Assembly: GCA_903834925.1 (NCBI GenBank)
Contig: CAILLA010000128.1
Coordinates: forward strand, 16,291-80,290
Length of the DNA: 64,000 bases
Direction of reading: 5' to 3'
From: an uncultured Schlesneria sp.
GTDB taxonomy: Bacteria > Planctomycetota > Planctomycetia > Planctomycetales > Planctomycetaceae
Positions 38,127 through 46,102 of this stretch are shown one piece after another (position 1 is the first letter of the stretch; each line of letters starts with the position of its first letter). Both the position numbers and the translations under genes were made by a program. The notes under the pieces are model-generated. The model was not told the DNA's origin. It made no database searches and worked only from the letters and a program-made list of their open reading frames with translations.

Positions 38127-38840
38127 ATGAAATCATCGGTCGAAGAGATCCGTCAGCGGTTCGACGCTGACGTTGATCGCTTTTCAAATCTCCAGACAGG
38201 TCAGTCGGCCACGGTAGACGCCCCGCTCGCCATGGAACTGGTTGCCCAGGCGGCAGCGGCAGTCACTCCGCACGCAAAACATGTCGTCGATGTCGGCTGC
38301 GGTGCCGGTAATTACACACTGAAGTTGCTCGAACAAATTCCAAACCTCGATGTCACGCTGATTGACCTCAGCCAACCCATGCTTGATCGAGCGGTCCAGC
38401 GAGTTCAACCGATAACCCAAGGCCGAGTTACCAGCATTCAAGGAGACATTCGTGAGATTTCACTGTGCGAATCCGGTTGCGACGTGATCCTGGCAGCGGC
38501 TGTTTTACATCATCTGCGGACGGACGCAGAATGGGAACGCGTATTTTCGGCGTTTCATCGAGCACTCAGGCCAGGGGGCTCAATCTGGATTTTTGATCTG
38601 ATCGAAAGTTCCATCGGTGAAGTTCAGTCACTGATGTGGAAGCGATACGGAGACTATCTGGCGAATTTCAAAGACGAAGCGTATCGAGACCACGTCTACG
38701 CCTATATTGAACAAGAAGACACGCCACGTCCGCTAATGTTTCAATTAGACCTGTTACGGAAAGTCGGCTTTCAACAGGTGGAAATCTTGCATAAAAACAG
38801 TTGCTTTGCGGCATTTGGTGCAGTGAAGGGCCGTCAATAA
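38127..38840 (+). CDS. Class I SAM-dependent methyltransferase
   Basis: 237 residues from ATG 38127, with GAGGGAAA about 7 bases upstream. Motif I VVDVGCGAGNYTLKLLEQ binds SAM, followed by VTLIDLSQPMLDRAVQRV with the ribose-binding Asp, and DVILAAAVLHHLRTDAEW for motif IV, then ALRPGGSIWIFD for motif V/VI. This layout fits a small-molecule or tRNA methyltransferase. It is divergent from the PQQ propeller gene and 40 bases ahead of the DUF2721 gene, so may share a transcript with it. Confidence 0.9.
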   Translation: MKSSVEEIRQRFDADVDRFSNLQTGQSATVDAPLAMELVAQAAAAVTPHAKHVVDVGCGAGNYTLKLLEQIPNLDVTLIDLSQPMLDRAVQRVQPITQGRVTSIQGDIREISLCESGCDVILAAAVLHHLRTDAEWERVFSAFHRALRPGGSIWIFDLIESSIGEVQSLMWKRYGDYLANFKDEAYRDHVYAYIEQEDTPRPLMFQLDLLRKVGFQQVEILHKNSCFAAFGAVKGRQ

Positions 38841-38880
38841 ATCCTTTCCAACCCGGTCATCATCAGGCTCAAACATCAAT

Positions 38881-39399
38881 ATGGACTCAAATCCGTTCGC
38901 CGTACTGTCGCTGATCGTCGCCCCGGCCATCCTGACCAACGCAACATCGGTTCTCATCATGAGCACCAGCAACCGATTGGCACGAGGAGTCGATCGAGCC
39001 AGAGAGCTTTCGAAGCAGCTCGAGGAAACGACCGACTTCGAATGCACGGACGCCAAACGACGACTTCGTGAGCTCACAGCGACCGAAGAACGGACGTTAC
39101 TTTTACTGCACTGTTTGCGAAGCTTTTATATCGCGTTAGGGGCATTCGCGTCATCGGCCTTTACGTCACTGATCGGCGCGGTTCTCGCCCCGGCGCAACT
39201 GGCCATGTTCGTGGTCCCCCTGGAAATCGCAGCCGTGGTCGCCGGAATGGTCGCCGTCAGCTCTATGGTTCACGGTACCGTCTTACTTCTGCGAGAAACA
39301 CGGATCGCCGTCCAAGTGATTACCCAACGAGCCGCGAATGTCCGCGAACGAATGAGCAAGAGTCAACCACTGGTCAACGACCTGGATAAACAAGTCTGA
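38881..39399 (+). CDS. DUF2721 family membrane protein
   Basis: 172 residues. The opening NPFAVLSLIVAPAILTNATS VLIMSTSNRLARGVDRAREL matches the DUF2721 pattern in which a first membrane helix is followed by a conserved STSNR...R.VDRAR. Two further helices lie at about 78-100 and 110-140. The family function is unknown. The stop is 40 bases before nothing coding; the following 400 bases are repeat-rich. Confidence 0.85.
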   Translation: MDSNPFAVLSLIVAPAILTNATSVLIMSTSNRLARGVDRARELSKQLEETTDFECTDAKRRLRELTATEERTLLLLHCLRSFYIALGAFASSAFTSLIGAVLAPAQLAMFVVPLEIAAVVAGMVAVSSMVHGTVLLLRETRIAVQVITQRAANVRERMSKSQPLVNDLDKQV

Positions 39400-39499
39400 T
39401 TTGGCCGCCATCATCTCCAACCAGGCGAGCCCCGGATGTGAATCCAGTGATTCATAGACCGGATCATTCAACAAAAGTTGGATTCTCTTGAGGACCATT

Positions 39500-39541
39500 C
39501 CGACGCTGGCAGGGCCACGTGGGCGACGCTGCTAGCGTCGG
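39500..39541. repeat. RAYT-type REP pair, left arm partly deleted
   Basis: CCGACGCTGGCAG followed by GGCCACGTGGGCGACG and CTGCTAGCGTCGG. Compared with the full pair, six bases of the left unit are lost. Confidence 0.75.
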
Positions 39542-39571
39542 ACTTCCCGTATTGGTAGTTTAACGAACATG

Positions 39572-39617
39572 CCGACGCTGGCAGCGTCAGCCATGTAGCC
39601 GATCCTGACGCCATCGG
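39572..39617. repeat. RAYT-type REP pair, degenerate right arm
   Basis: CCGACGCTGGCAGCGTCAG is intact; after CCATGTAG the right unit has decayed to CCGATCCTGACGCCATCGG. Confidence 0.7.
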
Positions 39618-39667
39618 AAAACACTGTTTATTACCAAGTTCGTGGTCTGGTTTTGCTGATTGCGGTC

Positions 39668-39709
39668 GACGCTAGCAGCGTCGGCCACGTAGCCGACGCT
39701 GCTAGCGTC
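39668..39709. repeat. RAYT-type BIME: perfect 18-bp inverted repeat
   Basis: GACGCTAGCAGCGTCGGC (39668-39685), loop CACGTA, GCCGACGCTGCTAGCGTC (39692-39709). Each half is itself a palindrome with an 8-bp stem, so either two small hairpins or one long hairpin can form. An identical copy lies at 40208-40249. Confidence 0.9.
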
Positions 39710-39758
39710 GGAATTCATGGGTCTCGGACTTCAAATATTGGCATTTTGATAAAGCTTG

Positions 39759-39780
39759 CCGACGCTGGCAGCGTCGGCCA
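39759..39780. repeat. RAYT-type REP, single unit
   Basis: CCGACGCTGGCAGCGTCGGCCA. Ends 16 bases before the RAYT ATG. Confidence 0.85.
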
Positions 39781-39796
39781 CGGGTCGGGGCCTGGC

Positions 39797-40573
39797 ATGT
39801 CACATCGTGAAGTCATCACGCGAGGAAGCCTTCTTCACTGGTACAGGCCGGGTAAAGTTCACTTCGTGACGTATCGTTTAGCCGGGACTTTACCTATCGA
39901 ACTCATTCGTCGTTTGAGAACTGAACGAGATGAGCGACTCGCCCGGCCGACAGCACCGGGCGTGTCTTACGGTAAGGCGAAGGAAAATGCTCATAAGCAA
40001 TTCTTTGCTGCCTATGACAAGTACCTTGATCAATCATTGTGCGTTCGCTGGCTGGAAGAACCTGCAGTGGCCGAGATTGTCGTTGAGAATCTGTACCATC
40101 ATCACCAAGTCAAATATCAGTTGCTGGAATACGCCGTGATGCCGAATCATGTGCATGTTTTGATTTTGCCGATAGAGTCTGACGCGGGCGGTGCTGGGAA
40201 CCTGACTGACGCTAGCAGCGTCGGCCACGTAGCCGACGCTGCTAGCGTCGGAAGCACCACTGGCGAGTGCGATTCCGACTTTTTTTCGGACGAAACCACG
40301 GACTCGAAGAGTCCGCTCAGCACGATTATGCATAGCCTGAAAAGCTATACGGCGAACGAAGCGAATAAAATCCTGAAACGTGACGGCGCATTTTGGCAAC
40401 GCGAATCCTATGATCATTGGGTACGCGATGTCGCGGAACTTTCTCGGATTGCCGAGTACATCGCCCATAATCCTGTGGCTGCCAAACTCGTGAAAAATGC
40501 TTGGGATTGGCCATACTGTTCCGCCTACGACCGGAAACATCCACGAGATAAATGTTTGGCGGAATGGTGGTGA
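39797..40573 (+). CDS. REP-associated tyrosine transposase (RAYT, Y1/HUH family)
   Basis: 258 residues from ATG 39797; the frame is open further left to 39653, but that part is only translated repeat. The single-strand transposase motif HUH is MPNHVHVL (His118, His120), and the probable nucleophile is Tyr184 in LKSYTANEANKIL. WYRPGKVHFVTYRLAG (15-30) and the C-terminal GAFWQRESYDHWVRD, YIAHNPVAAKLV are standard RAYT segments. RAYTs act on REP palindromes near their gene. Here six REP sites flank the gene and one complete BIME (40208-40249) lies inside it, adding DASSVGHVADAASVG between the HUH motif and the tyrosine. Confidence 0.9.
   Translation: MSHREVITRGSLLHWYRPGKVHFVTYRLAGTLPIELIRRLRTERDERLARPTAPGVSYGKAKENAHKQFFAAYDKYLDQSLCVRWLEEPAVAEIVVENLYHHHQVKYQLLEYAVMPNHVHVLILPIESDAGGAGNLTDASSVGHVADAASVGSTTGECDSDFFSDETTDSKSPLSTIMHSLKSYTANEANKILKRDGAFWQRESYDHWVRDVAELSRIAEYIAHNPVAAKLVKNAWDWPYCSAYDRKHPRDKCLAEWW
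40208..40249. repeat. RAYT-type BIME inside the RAYT coding sequence
   Basis: The same 42 bases as at 39668-39709: an 18-bp perfect inverted repeat around CACGTA. It is exactly 14 codons long and keeps the frame open, encoding about residues 138-151 of the transposase. Confidence 0.92.
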
Positions 40574-40583
40574 ATTGCAGTAG

Positions 40584-40602
40584 CCGATGCTGCCAGCGTC
40601 GG
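40584..40602. repeat. RAYT-type REP, inverted single unit
   Basis: CCGATGCTGCCAGCGTCGG, 10 bases after the RAYT stop, with one mismatch in the stem. Confidence 0.8.
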
Positions 40603-40645
40603 AGGTTCGTTTTTCGATTTTGTTTGCCGAATTCGTGGGTTGGTT

Positions 40646-40691
40646 CCGACGCTAGCAGCGTCGGCCACGTAGCCGACGCTGCCAGCATCGG
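40646..40691. repeat. RAYT-type BIME, right arm slightly decayed
   Basis: CCGACGCTAGCAGCGTCGGC, loop CACGTA, then GCCGACGCTGCCAGCATCGG. Ends 14 bases before the convergent ThiF-family gene stop. Confidence 0.85.
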
Positions 40692-40704
40692 ACAAAATGC
40701 CGAC

Positions 40705-41766
40705 TCATCCCCCGACATACCTGGCATACAGTCCACGGGCAGTGCTGATGTCGTCGGTCCCTTGGATGATGGCTCGGCCGTCTCGGAAGATGGTGATTTC
40801 GTACGACGGGTCGGACAGGGTCAGGCGAACCAGGAAGGGATTGCGCGTGATTGCTCCTGATTGTTCCAGCTTTTTCGCGAGATCTTCGAGCAACAGACTT
40901 GTCGGTTGAGCCGGTGAGATCTGGACCGAATTTCTACCGCAAAGTTTCGTCGATTGTGATGCGTTGCCGCCGTGAAGCCAGTCGCGTCGGCCTTGTACGC
41001 AGGCGGGACACTCGCTTCGCTCACGCAGGTTTGCGAGGTTCATTTGCCTGAGCGTTCCTTCCCAGACATCAACGATCGTGAGTTGAGGTAACACCAGATC
41101 TTTGCGGCCTGCCAGAATCTTGAGCGCTGTGGTCGCTTGTAACGCGGTCACCATGTGGATTGCTGGTGCAATAACGCCTGCCGTGTCGCAGGTTTCGGTG
41201 GCTCCGGGCTCGGGAGGTGTTTCGATGACGCAGCGCAGGCAGGCCGATTCGTTGGGAAAGATTGCCATCGTCTGACCGTGGCTTCCGACGCAACCTGCAT
41301 AAACCCAGGGGATGCTCAAGTCTAGTGCGAGATCGTTGATCAGGAACCGAATCTCAAAGTTGTCGCTCCCATCCAGAATCAAATCGACATCCTGAGCGAA
41401 TCCGCGAATGTTACGCCAGTCGATATCCGCGACATGCGGATCGAGCGTCACCTGTGAGTTGATCCGGGCCAATTTCTTCGCGGCGACAATCGATTTCGGC
41501 AGATGGTCAACGACGTCTTGTTCATCGAACAGAACTTGACGCTGAAGATTCGTCAGGTCGACAAAATCGCGGTCGACAATTCGTAAGAAGCCGACCCCCG
41601 CGCGAACAAGCGTATCGGCGAGCACCGTTCCTAATGCCCCGCAGCCGCACAGGAGCACTCTTGAACCGCGTATCCGTTCCTGGCCTTCGGTTCCAATTCC
41701 AGGAAAACGAATCTGACGGCTGTAACGTTCGAGAGGATTCGGTGTTTGTTGGTCTGTCGTTGTCAT
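40705..41766 (-). CDS. HesA/MoeB/ThiF family adenylyltransferase
   Basis: 353 residues. The E1-like nucleotide-binding loop is VLLCGCGALGTVLADTL with RIVDRDFVDLTNLQRQVLF, and LDGSDNFEIRFLIND gives the conserved D-N-F-x-x-R. Zinc-binding pairs CLRC and CPAC are present. Such enzymes adenylate the C-terminal Gly-Gly of a sulfur carrier (MoaD or ThiS). The C-terminal 80 residues are extra, with no rhodanese domain. Its ATG follows the stop of the DTW-domain gene directly (TAAATG), so the two are translationally coupled. MoeB or ThiF cannot be told apart here. Confidence 0.9.
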   Translation of the reverse strand: MTTTDQQTPNPLERYSRQIRFPGIGTEGQERIRGSRVLLCGCGALGTVLADTLVRAGVGFLRIVDRDFVDLTNLQRQVLFDEQDVVDHLPKSIVAAKKLARINSQVTLDPHVADIDWRNIRGFAQDVDLILDGSDNFEIRFLINDLALDLSIPWVYAGCVGSHGQTMAIFPNESACLRCVIETPPEPGATETCDTAGVIAPAIHMVTALQATTALKILAGRKDLVLPQLTIVDVWEGTLRQMNLANLRERSECPACVQGRRDWLHGGNASQSTKLCGRNSVQISPAQPTSLLLEDLAKKLEQSGAITRNPFLVRLTLSDPSYEITIFRDGRAIIQGTDDISTARGLYARYVGG

Positions 41767-42438
41767 TTAGTGTTTGCGAGCCTCTGCGGGAATGCCTGAA
41801 TGAATACATTGTTCGGCAGGAAGTTTTCCTTTGGACCAGAGCGTTCGTTCGACCATGACTCGCATCACTTGTTCTAATTGTTCCTGCGCTTCACGACTTT
41901 CCAAAACGCCGATCGCGCGGGCAATCGCTTCCAATGTGCAAACCCCAGACTCATTCCGTTGAGTCCTCAAATAATATTCGGAGGGAGGACCGGCACACAG
42001 CTTGACCCTGGGAATGCCGACCAGGGCTGGTTCGCGTCGCATGAATTTTGTCGTCTGTCTCCAGTTCGCATCAGGGACGATCAACAAGACGGGTGAGGTT
42101 AAAGTGGCGGCAAACTCGGGAGTCAGTTCAATCGCATTGGGACTGGGATAGAGCAGCAGCGAGGTCATCCCAGGCAGATGCAAACTTTCGGGTGATAGTC
42201 GTTCGTCTCTCTTTCCGTGAATCTGAATCTCACTGTTCGTCAAGGCTTTATTGGTCAGCTTGGCCGTGTTGGTCGTGAGTGGTTCTTCGAAGGTATGCAT
42301 CAAAATCATGACCCGCGTCTGGAGCGTGATTTTCGGAATCCACTTGCAAAAACAAAGCGGCTTACGAATCTCGCAGCGTGGACAACGGTGTTCGGCAATA
42401 CCTGGTCGCATAGGTCGGTTAGCAAAGTCGAAAGGCAA
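41767..42438 (-). CDS. DTW-domain protein (tRNA-uridine aminocarboxypropyltransferase-like)
   Basis: 223 residues. The N-terminal zinc-type knot HRCPRCEIRKPLCFCKWIP is followed by VMILMHTFEEPLTTNT, the SAM-site segment LLIVPDANWRQTTKFMRREP with D-x-x-W in the DTW position (DANW), and GVCTLEAIARAIGVLE. Family members TapT/DtwD transfer the aminocarboxypropyl group of SAM to uridine in tRNA variable or D loops. It is the first gene of a two-gene operon with the ThiF-like gene and has no gap to it. Which uridine is modified cannot be read. Confidence 0.88.
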   Translation of the reverse strand: MPFDFANRPMRPGIAEHRCPRCEIRKPLCFCKWIPKITLQTRVMILMHTFEEPLTTNTAKLTNKALTNSEIQIHGKRDERLSPESLHLPGMTSLLLYPSPNAIELTPEFAATLTSPVLLIVPDANWRQTTKFMRREPALVGIPRVKLCAGPPSEYYLRTQRNESGVCTLEAIARAIGVLESREAQEQLEQVMRVMVERTLWSKGKLPAEQCIHSGIPAEARKH

Positions 42439-43008
42439 AATTCGTTCGGGCTCCTGGATCGCCCGTCAATCATTCATATCTGCAGATCATAAAACAAACT
42501 TTGGCTTCCCCATAGTCGGCACGCCCGACATGGCAACGCTGTGAAGGAATTTTGCGGCGAGATTTACAGTGAAGCAAGCGTTCCGACGAAACCCCACCGC
42601 CCCTGCGGCGGTGGTAATCGGGCCTTTGCACCAGCACCAACCATCATTCTCCGACACACAATATCAGGTAAATTCCGGGACGTTTCACCTCAGACGAATG
42701 TAGCCATCATCGCTCCGCGTGATGAGCATCTGTCGAGAAAAAGCCGATTGTTGCCGCAGCCTCGGTCCATTTTGGCAGACCGTAAGTTCGAACAAATGCA
42801 AAGCGCCGTGTCGATTGTAAGTCGTCCGTGAAATGCTCATCGCGCGGAGCGATGATGGCTACTTTGGAAGAAATCAAATGCAATGGCACCGCACGACCAT
42901 ATCCGTAATCATTGGACTCGAAATCGATTTCGATAGACAATGGTTGGTTCCATCGAAAACAATAAAATCTTTGCGTTGACGTTCAAAACCCCAAGTAAAA
43001 GAACCTCG
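42439..43008. other. Intergenic stretch with a hairpin and a composite repeat
   Basis: 570 bases. Contains a perfect 8-bp GC hairpin (CCACCGCC, CCTGC, GGCGGTGG; 42594-42614) and the composite repeat 42691-42889. The last 100 bases should hold the DUF1553 gene promoter. No gene is supported. Confidence 0.6.
42691..42889. repeat. Composite element: inverted pair of CATCATCGC/GCGTGATG repeats
   Basis: Left unit TGTAGCCATCATCGC, TCC, GCGTGATGAGCATC (about 42699-42731); spacer about 100 bases; right unit inverted AATGCTCATCGCGCGGAGC and GATGATGGCTACTTTGG (42831-42868); then AAATGCAATGGCAC close to the family end GCAGTGGCAC. Same plan as 13681-13916, but the left GTGCCAC hairpin is absent. Confidence 0.75.
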
Positions 43009-46000
43009 ATGAAATGTGATCGTAGAATCTTTGTTGTGCGACGCGTTGCAAGCGGTCTGCTTGCTGCGATGGTTCTCGTCTGTCGTCTCGCGTCGGGACA
43101 AGAGGGGACCACTGGCATTGATGCGGCAATTACAACGAATGCCAGCGACATTGAGTTCTTTGAAAAGGAAATCCATCCTCTGCTGAAACAGAAATGTTAC
43201 ACCTGCCACAGTCATGAATCGGGCAAGGCCAAAGGGGGGTTGGTACTTGATTCTCGCAATGGCTGGAAGAACGGTGGAGGTTCGGGACCTGCCATCGTTC
43301 CCGGAAAGCCCGATGAAAGTCTGTTGATTAAGGCGGTCCGTTATGGCGAATACCAGATGCCACCCCAGGGAAAACTGACAGACAGTGAAATCGCCTTGCT
43401 TGAAAAATGGGTGACGATCGGTGCACCGGACCCGCGCCAATCTAAAGATCCGAAAGTGAATCCTAAAAAGCCTTGGGCATTGCAGCCGATTCAAAAACCA
43501 GCTGTTCCCACGATCAAGGAGAGTGGCTGGCCAAAAGATGACATTGATCATTTCATTCTGGCTGGATTGGAAGGGGCAGGGCTTAGTCCATCGTCGAATG
43601 CGGATCGATATTCTCTGTTGCGGCGAATCACGTTCGATCTGACGGGATTGCCACCTACCCCTCAAGAGATCGAAGCCTTTGTGGACGATCCATCTGAGCA
43701 GGCGTATGCACAGGTTGTTGACCGTCTGCTGGCTTCACGAGAGTTTGGAGCACACTGGGCTCGGCATTGGTTCGATCTCGCGTGTTATGCCGACCTGGCG
43801 GATATCGATGGCAACGTTTTGATTCGCGATGCCTGGCGATATCGGGACTACGTGATTGCTGCGTTCAATTCCGATAAGCCGTTGGATCGATTCATCCATG
43901 AACAGATTGCGGGCGACTTGTTGCCTTACGATAGCGTTTCGCAGCAGCGGGAACAGATCATTGCGACGGGATACCTCGCGATCGGTCCGTGGACTCTTCA
44001 AAACTACATCAAAGGCCAATTGGCGGCGGATGTCGTTGATCATCAGATCGACCGGATTGGGCGAACATTTCTTGGGCAGACGCTTTCGTGTGCTCGTTGT
44101 CACGATCACAAGTTCGACCCCGTACCGACTCGGGATTACTACGCGCTCGCGGGGATTTTTCAGAGCACTCGAACAACCGCCTATGACGGACCGGGTGTCT
44201 GGAGCCAGATCACTCATGTCACTCTTCCGGACTTGCCGGAAACGGCTGTCGAATTTGAGCGAGTCTCGCGTGAGGTGACTCAGCGGCAAGAACAATTGAA
44301 GGTCGAACTGGCCGCACTCCTTCAAGACGATGCCGAACAACGATTTACAAAAAAGGTGTCGAGTGACAGTGCCAATTCGCTTCGACTTGAAGCCGGAATC
44401 GCGGCGAACGAAACGGGCAAAACGTACCGCGTTTCCTTTTTTGCCGGCCCGTCGGTCTGGGGTGAACCGAGTCAGGCAACTGCCGACGGGGACGGATTAC
44501 TGTTCCAAGTACTGCGTCACGATGGCACGGTGCTGGCCTATCATGTCCATCGACCCAAGGCTTGGTCCGCAACGCCGGATGCTCAACAGTTAAGTGAAGC
44601 CTCGTTTACGTACTCTGGAGACGGTTCGGGGGATGTAACGCTGCAAATCACTTCCAGCGACTACACCGGTCGTTTCAGCGGTGCGATTGATAACCTGTCG
44701 ATTGTCGATTCCGATACATCAAAAGTCCTGTTCGAACAGGATTTTAACGGGTGTCAGCTTGGTGACTTGAAAGGGAAACAAGCGGCAACCGGGTTGCCGG
44801 TCTTTGCGAAGTGTTCTTTTCCGGGTTGGGTCGGTGGTGGGATCAACAATTCGCACACGGTCGATATCGGCAAGGATGGAAAACCCAACATCGTCTTACA
44901 GATTTACAGCGGGCCGCCTGTCCCTTCAAACAATCCGCAGATCGTGAAAGTACGAGATGAATTAGAAAGCCTGGCCAAACGCATGGATGCGGCTCGACCG
45001 GGTCAGTCTCAAGCCATCGCGGTGAAGGATATTCCAACTCCGAGCAACGGCCCGATCTTTCGTCGCGGTGATTTCCAGTCACCAGGCGAAATCGTCCCAC
45101 GCGGTTTTCTTGGTGCGGTCCCTGTTTCGACACACTACGAAATTCCAGCGGGAAAAAGTGGGCGTTTGCAATTGTCCCAGTGGTTGACCGATTCGAATAA
45201 TCCACTCACAGCGCGAGTCCTCGTCAATCGAGTCTGGCATCACGTGTTCGGAAAAGGTCTGGTTCGCTCGGTCGATTATTTCGGTGTGAATGGGGAAACA
45301 CCAAGTCATCCGGAATTGCTCGATTTCCTTTCGTTACGGTTACGCGAAGAAGATCACTGGTCGTTGAAGAAGACCGTTCGTCACTTGGTGATGTCGCACA
45401 CCTATCAGATGTCTTCGGCACACAACGCCATGGCTGCCGCAACAGACCCTGAAAACAAATTCCTTTGGCAAATGCCTCGACGTCGGCTTGATGCCGAGTC
45501 GATCCGGGATGCGATGCTTTCTGCGAGTGGCGAACTGGATTTCGGTTTCGGTGGACCTTCGCTGGGGCTTGAACTCAAAGACAATGTTCGAGGTGCTGGA
45601 GGTAATGTGAACCCCGCAACTTGGGGTGGCCAGATTGCTGACAACATCAAGAACCGTCGGTCTGTCTATCTTCCACTGCTCCGCCAACGTCCATCGGGTG
45701 AGCTTGAGATTCTCAGCACGTTTGATTTTCCACACCCAAGTGAAATCGTCGGGGCACGCCCAAACACCACTGTTGCGACCCAGGCACTTTTTCTGATCAA
45801 TGCACCGTTCGTCAAACATCAGGCAGAAAAGCTGGCCGAGCGTTTGGCCAGGGAAGAACCCGACGATCAGAAACGGATCAACCGCCTGTATCTGCTGACC
45901 ATCAGTCGCCCGGCGGAGCCAGACGAAATCGAAATGGCGCTGGCCTTTCTTAATCAATGCACGCAGGACCTTGCATCCGCATCTGCACCGGATAAAGCGA

Positions 46001-46068
46001 GATCAGCGGCATGGGGACAGTTGTGCCACGCCGTGCTCGGCTCCAATAACTTCCTGTTCCGCGAGTAA
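43009..46068 (+). CDS. PSCyt1/DUF1549/DUF1553 planctomycete secreted protein
   Basis: 1019 residues from ATG 43009, where the signal peptide (RIFVVRRVASGLLAAMVLVC) begins. PSCyt1 holds CYTCHSHESGKAKGGLVL with a haem motif. DUF1549 has RYSLLRRITFDLTGLPPTPQ and HWARHWFDLACYADLADIDG, and a second CARCHDHKFDPVPTRDYYAL. A middle insert (about 440-680) looks like a beta-sandwich carbohydrate-binding module (VSFFAGPSVWGEPSQATADG). DUF1553 follows (LSQWLTDSNNPLTARVLVNR, RVWHHVFGKGLVRSVDYFG). The DUF1501 gene starts 34 bases on, the standard planctomycete pair. Function is unproven; a periplasmic electron-carrying or glycan-related role is often suggested. Confidence 0.92.
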   Translation: MKCDRRIFVVRRVASGLLAAMVLVCRLASGQEGTTGIDAAITTNASDIEFFEKEIHPLLKQKCYTCHSHESGKAKGGLVLDSRNGWKNGGGSGPAIVPGKPDESLLIKAVRYGEYQMPPQGKLTDSEIALLEKWVTIGAPDPRQSKDPKVNPKKPWALQPIQKPAVPTIKESGWPKDDIDHFILAGLEGAGLSPSSNADRYSLLRRITFDLTGLPPTPQEIEAFVDDPSEQAYAQVVDRLLASREFGAHWARHWFDLACYADLADIDGNVLIRDAWRYRDYVIAAFNSDKPLDRFIHEQIAGDLLPYDSVSQQREQIIATGYLAIGPWTLQNYIKGQLAADVVDHQIDRIGRTFLGQTLSCARCHDHKFDPVPTRDYYALAGIFQSTRTTAYDGPGVWSQITHVTLPDLPETAVEFERVSREVTQRQEQLKVELAALLQDDAEQRFTKKVSSDSANSLRLEAGIAANETGKTYRVSFFAGPSVWGEPSQATADGDGLLFQVLRHDGTVLAYHVHRPKAWSATPDAQQLSEASFTYSGDGSGDVTLQITSSDYTGRFSGAIDNLSIVDSDTSKVLFEQDFNGCQLGDLKGKQAATGLPVFAKCSFPGWVGGGINNSHTVDIGKDGKPNIVLQIYSGPPVPSNNPQIVKVRDELESLAKRMDAARPGQSQAIAVKDIPTPSNGPIFRRGDFQSPGEIVPRGFLGAVPVSTHYEIPAGKSGRLQLSQWLTDSNNPLTARVLVNRVWHHVFGKGLVRSVDYFGVNGETPSHPELLDFLSLRLREEDHWSLKKTVRHLVMSHTYQMSSAHNAMAAATDPENKFLWQMPRRRLDAESIRDAMLSASGELDFGFGGPSLGLELKDNVRGAGGNVNPATWGGQIADNIKNRRSVYLPLLRQRPSGELEILSTFDFPHPSEIVGARPNTTVATQALFLINAPFVKHQAEKLAERLAREEPDDQKRINRLYLLTISRPAEPDEIEMALAFLNQCTQDLASASAPDKARSAAWGQLCHAVLGSNNFLFRE

Positions 46069-46102
46069 TCAAACAACAATCCCGTGATCGGTGAAGTCTG
46101 TC

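Larger units (their letters stand above)
39400..39796. other. Repeat-rich leader of the RAYT gene
   Basis: 397 bases with four copies of the GACGCTRGCAGCGTC palindrome (39500-39541, 39572-39617, 39668-39709, 39759-39780) and no supported gene. The last copy ends 16 bases before the RAYT start, so it would be transcribed into the mRNA leader. Confidence 0.7.

Noticed and set aside
39653..39796. N-terminal extension of the RAYT reading frame
   Set aside because: It is only translated REP sequence (DASSVGHVADAASVG); conserved RAYT residues begin at 39797 onward.
39500..40691. CRISPR array
   Set aside because: Repeats are palindromic REP units in both orientations with irregular spacing, and one lies inside a gene.
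40034..40736. Minus-strand reading frames across the RAYT gene
   Set aside because: They are open because the palindromes lack stops on both strands; they show no family pattern.
42541..42831. Plus-strand frame over the 42.7-kb repeat
   Set aside because: Mostly translated repeat; peptide shared with the copy at 13.7 kb for that reason alone.
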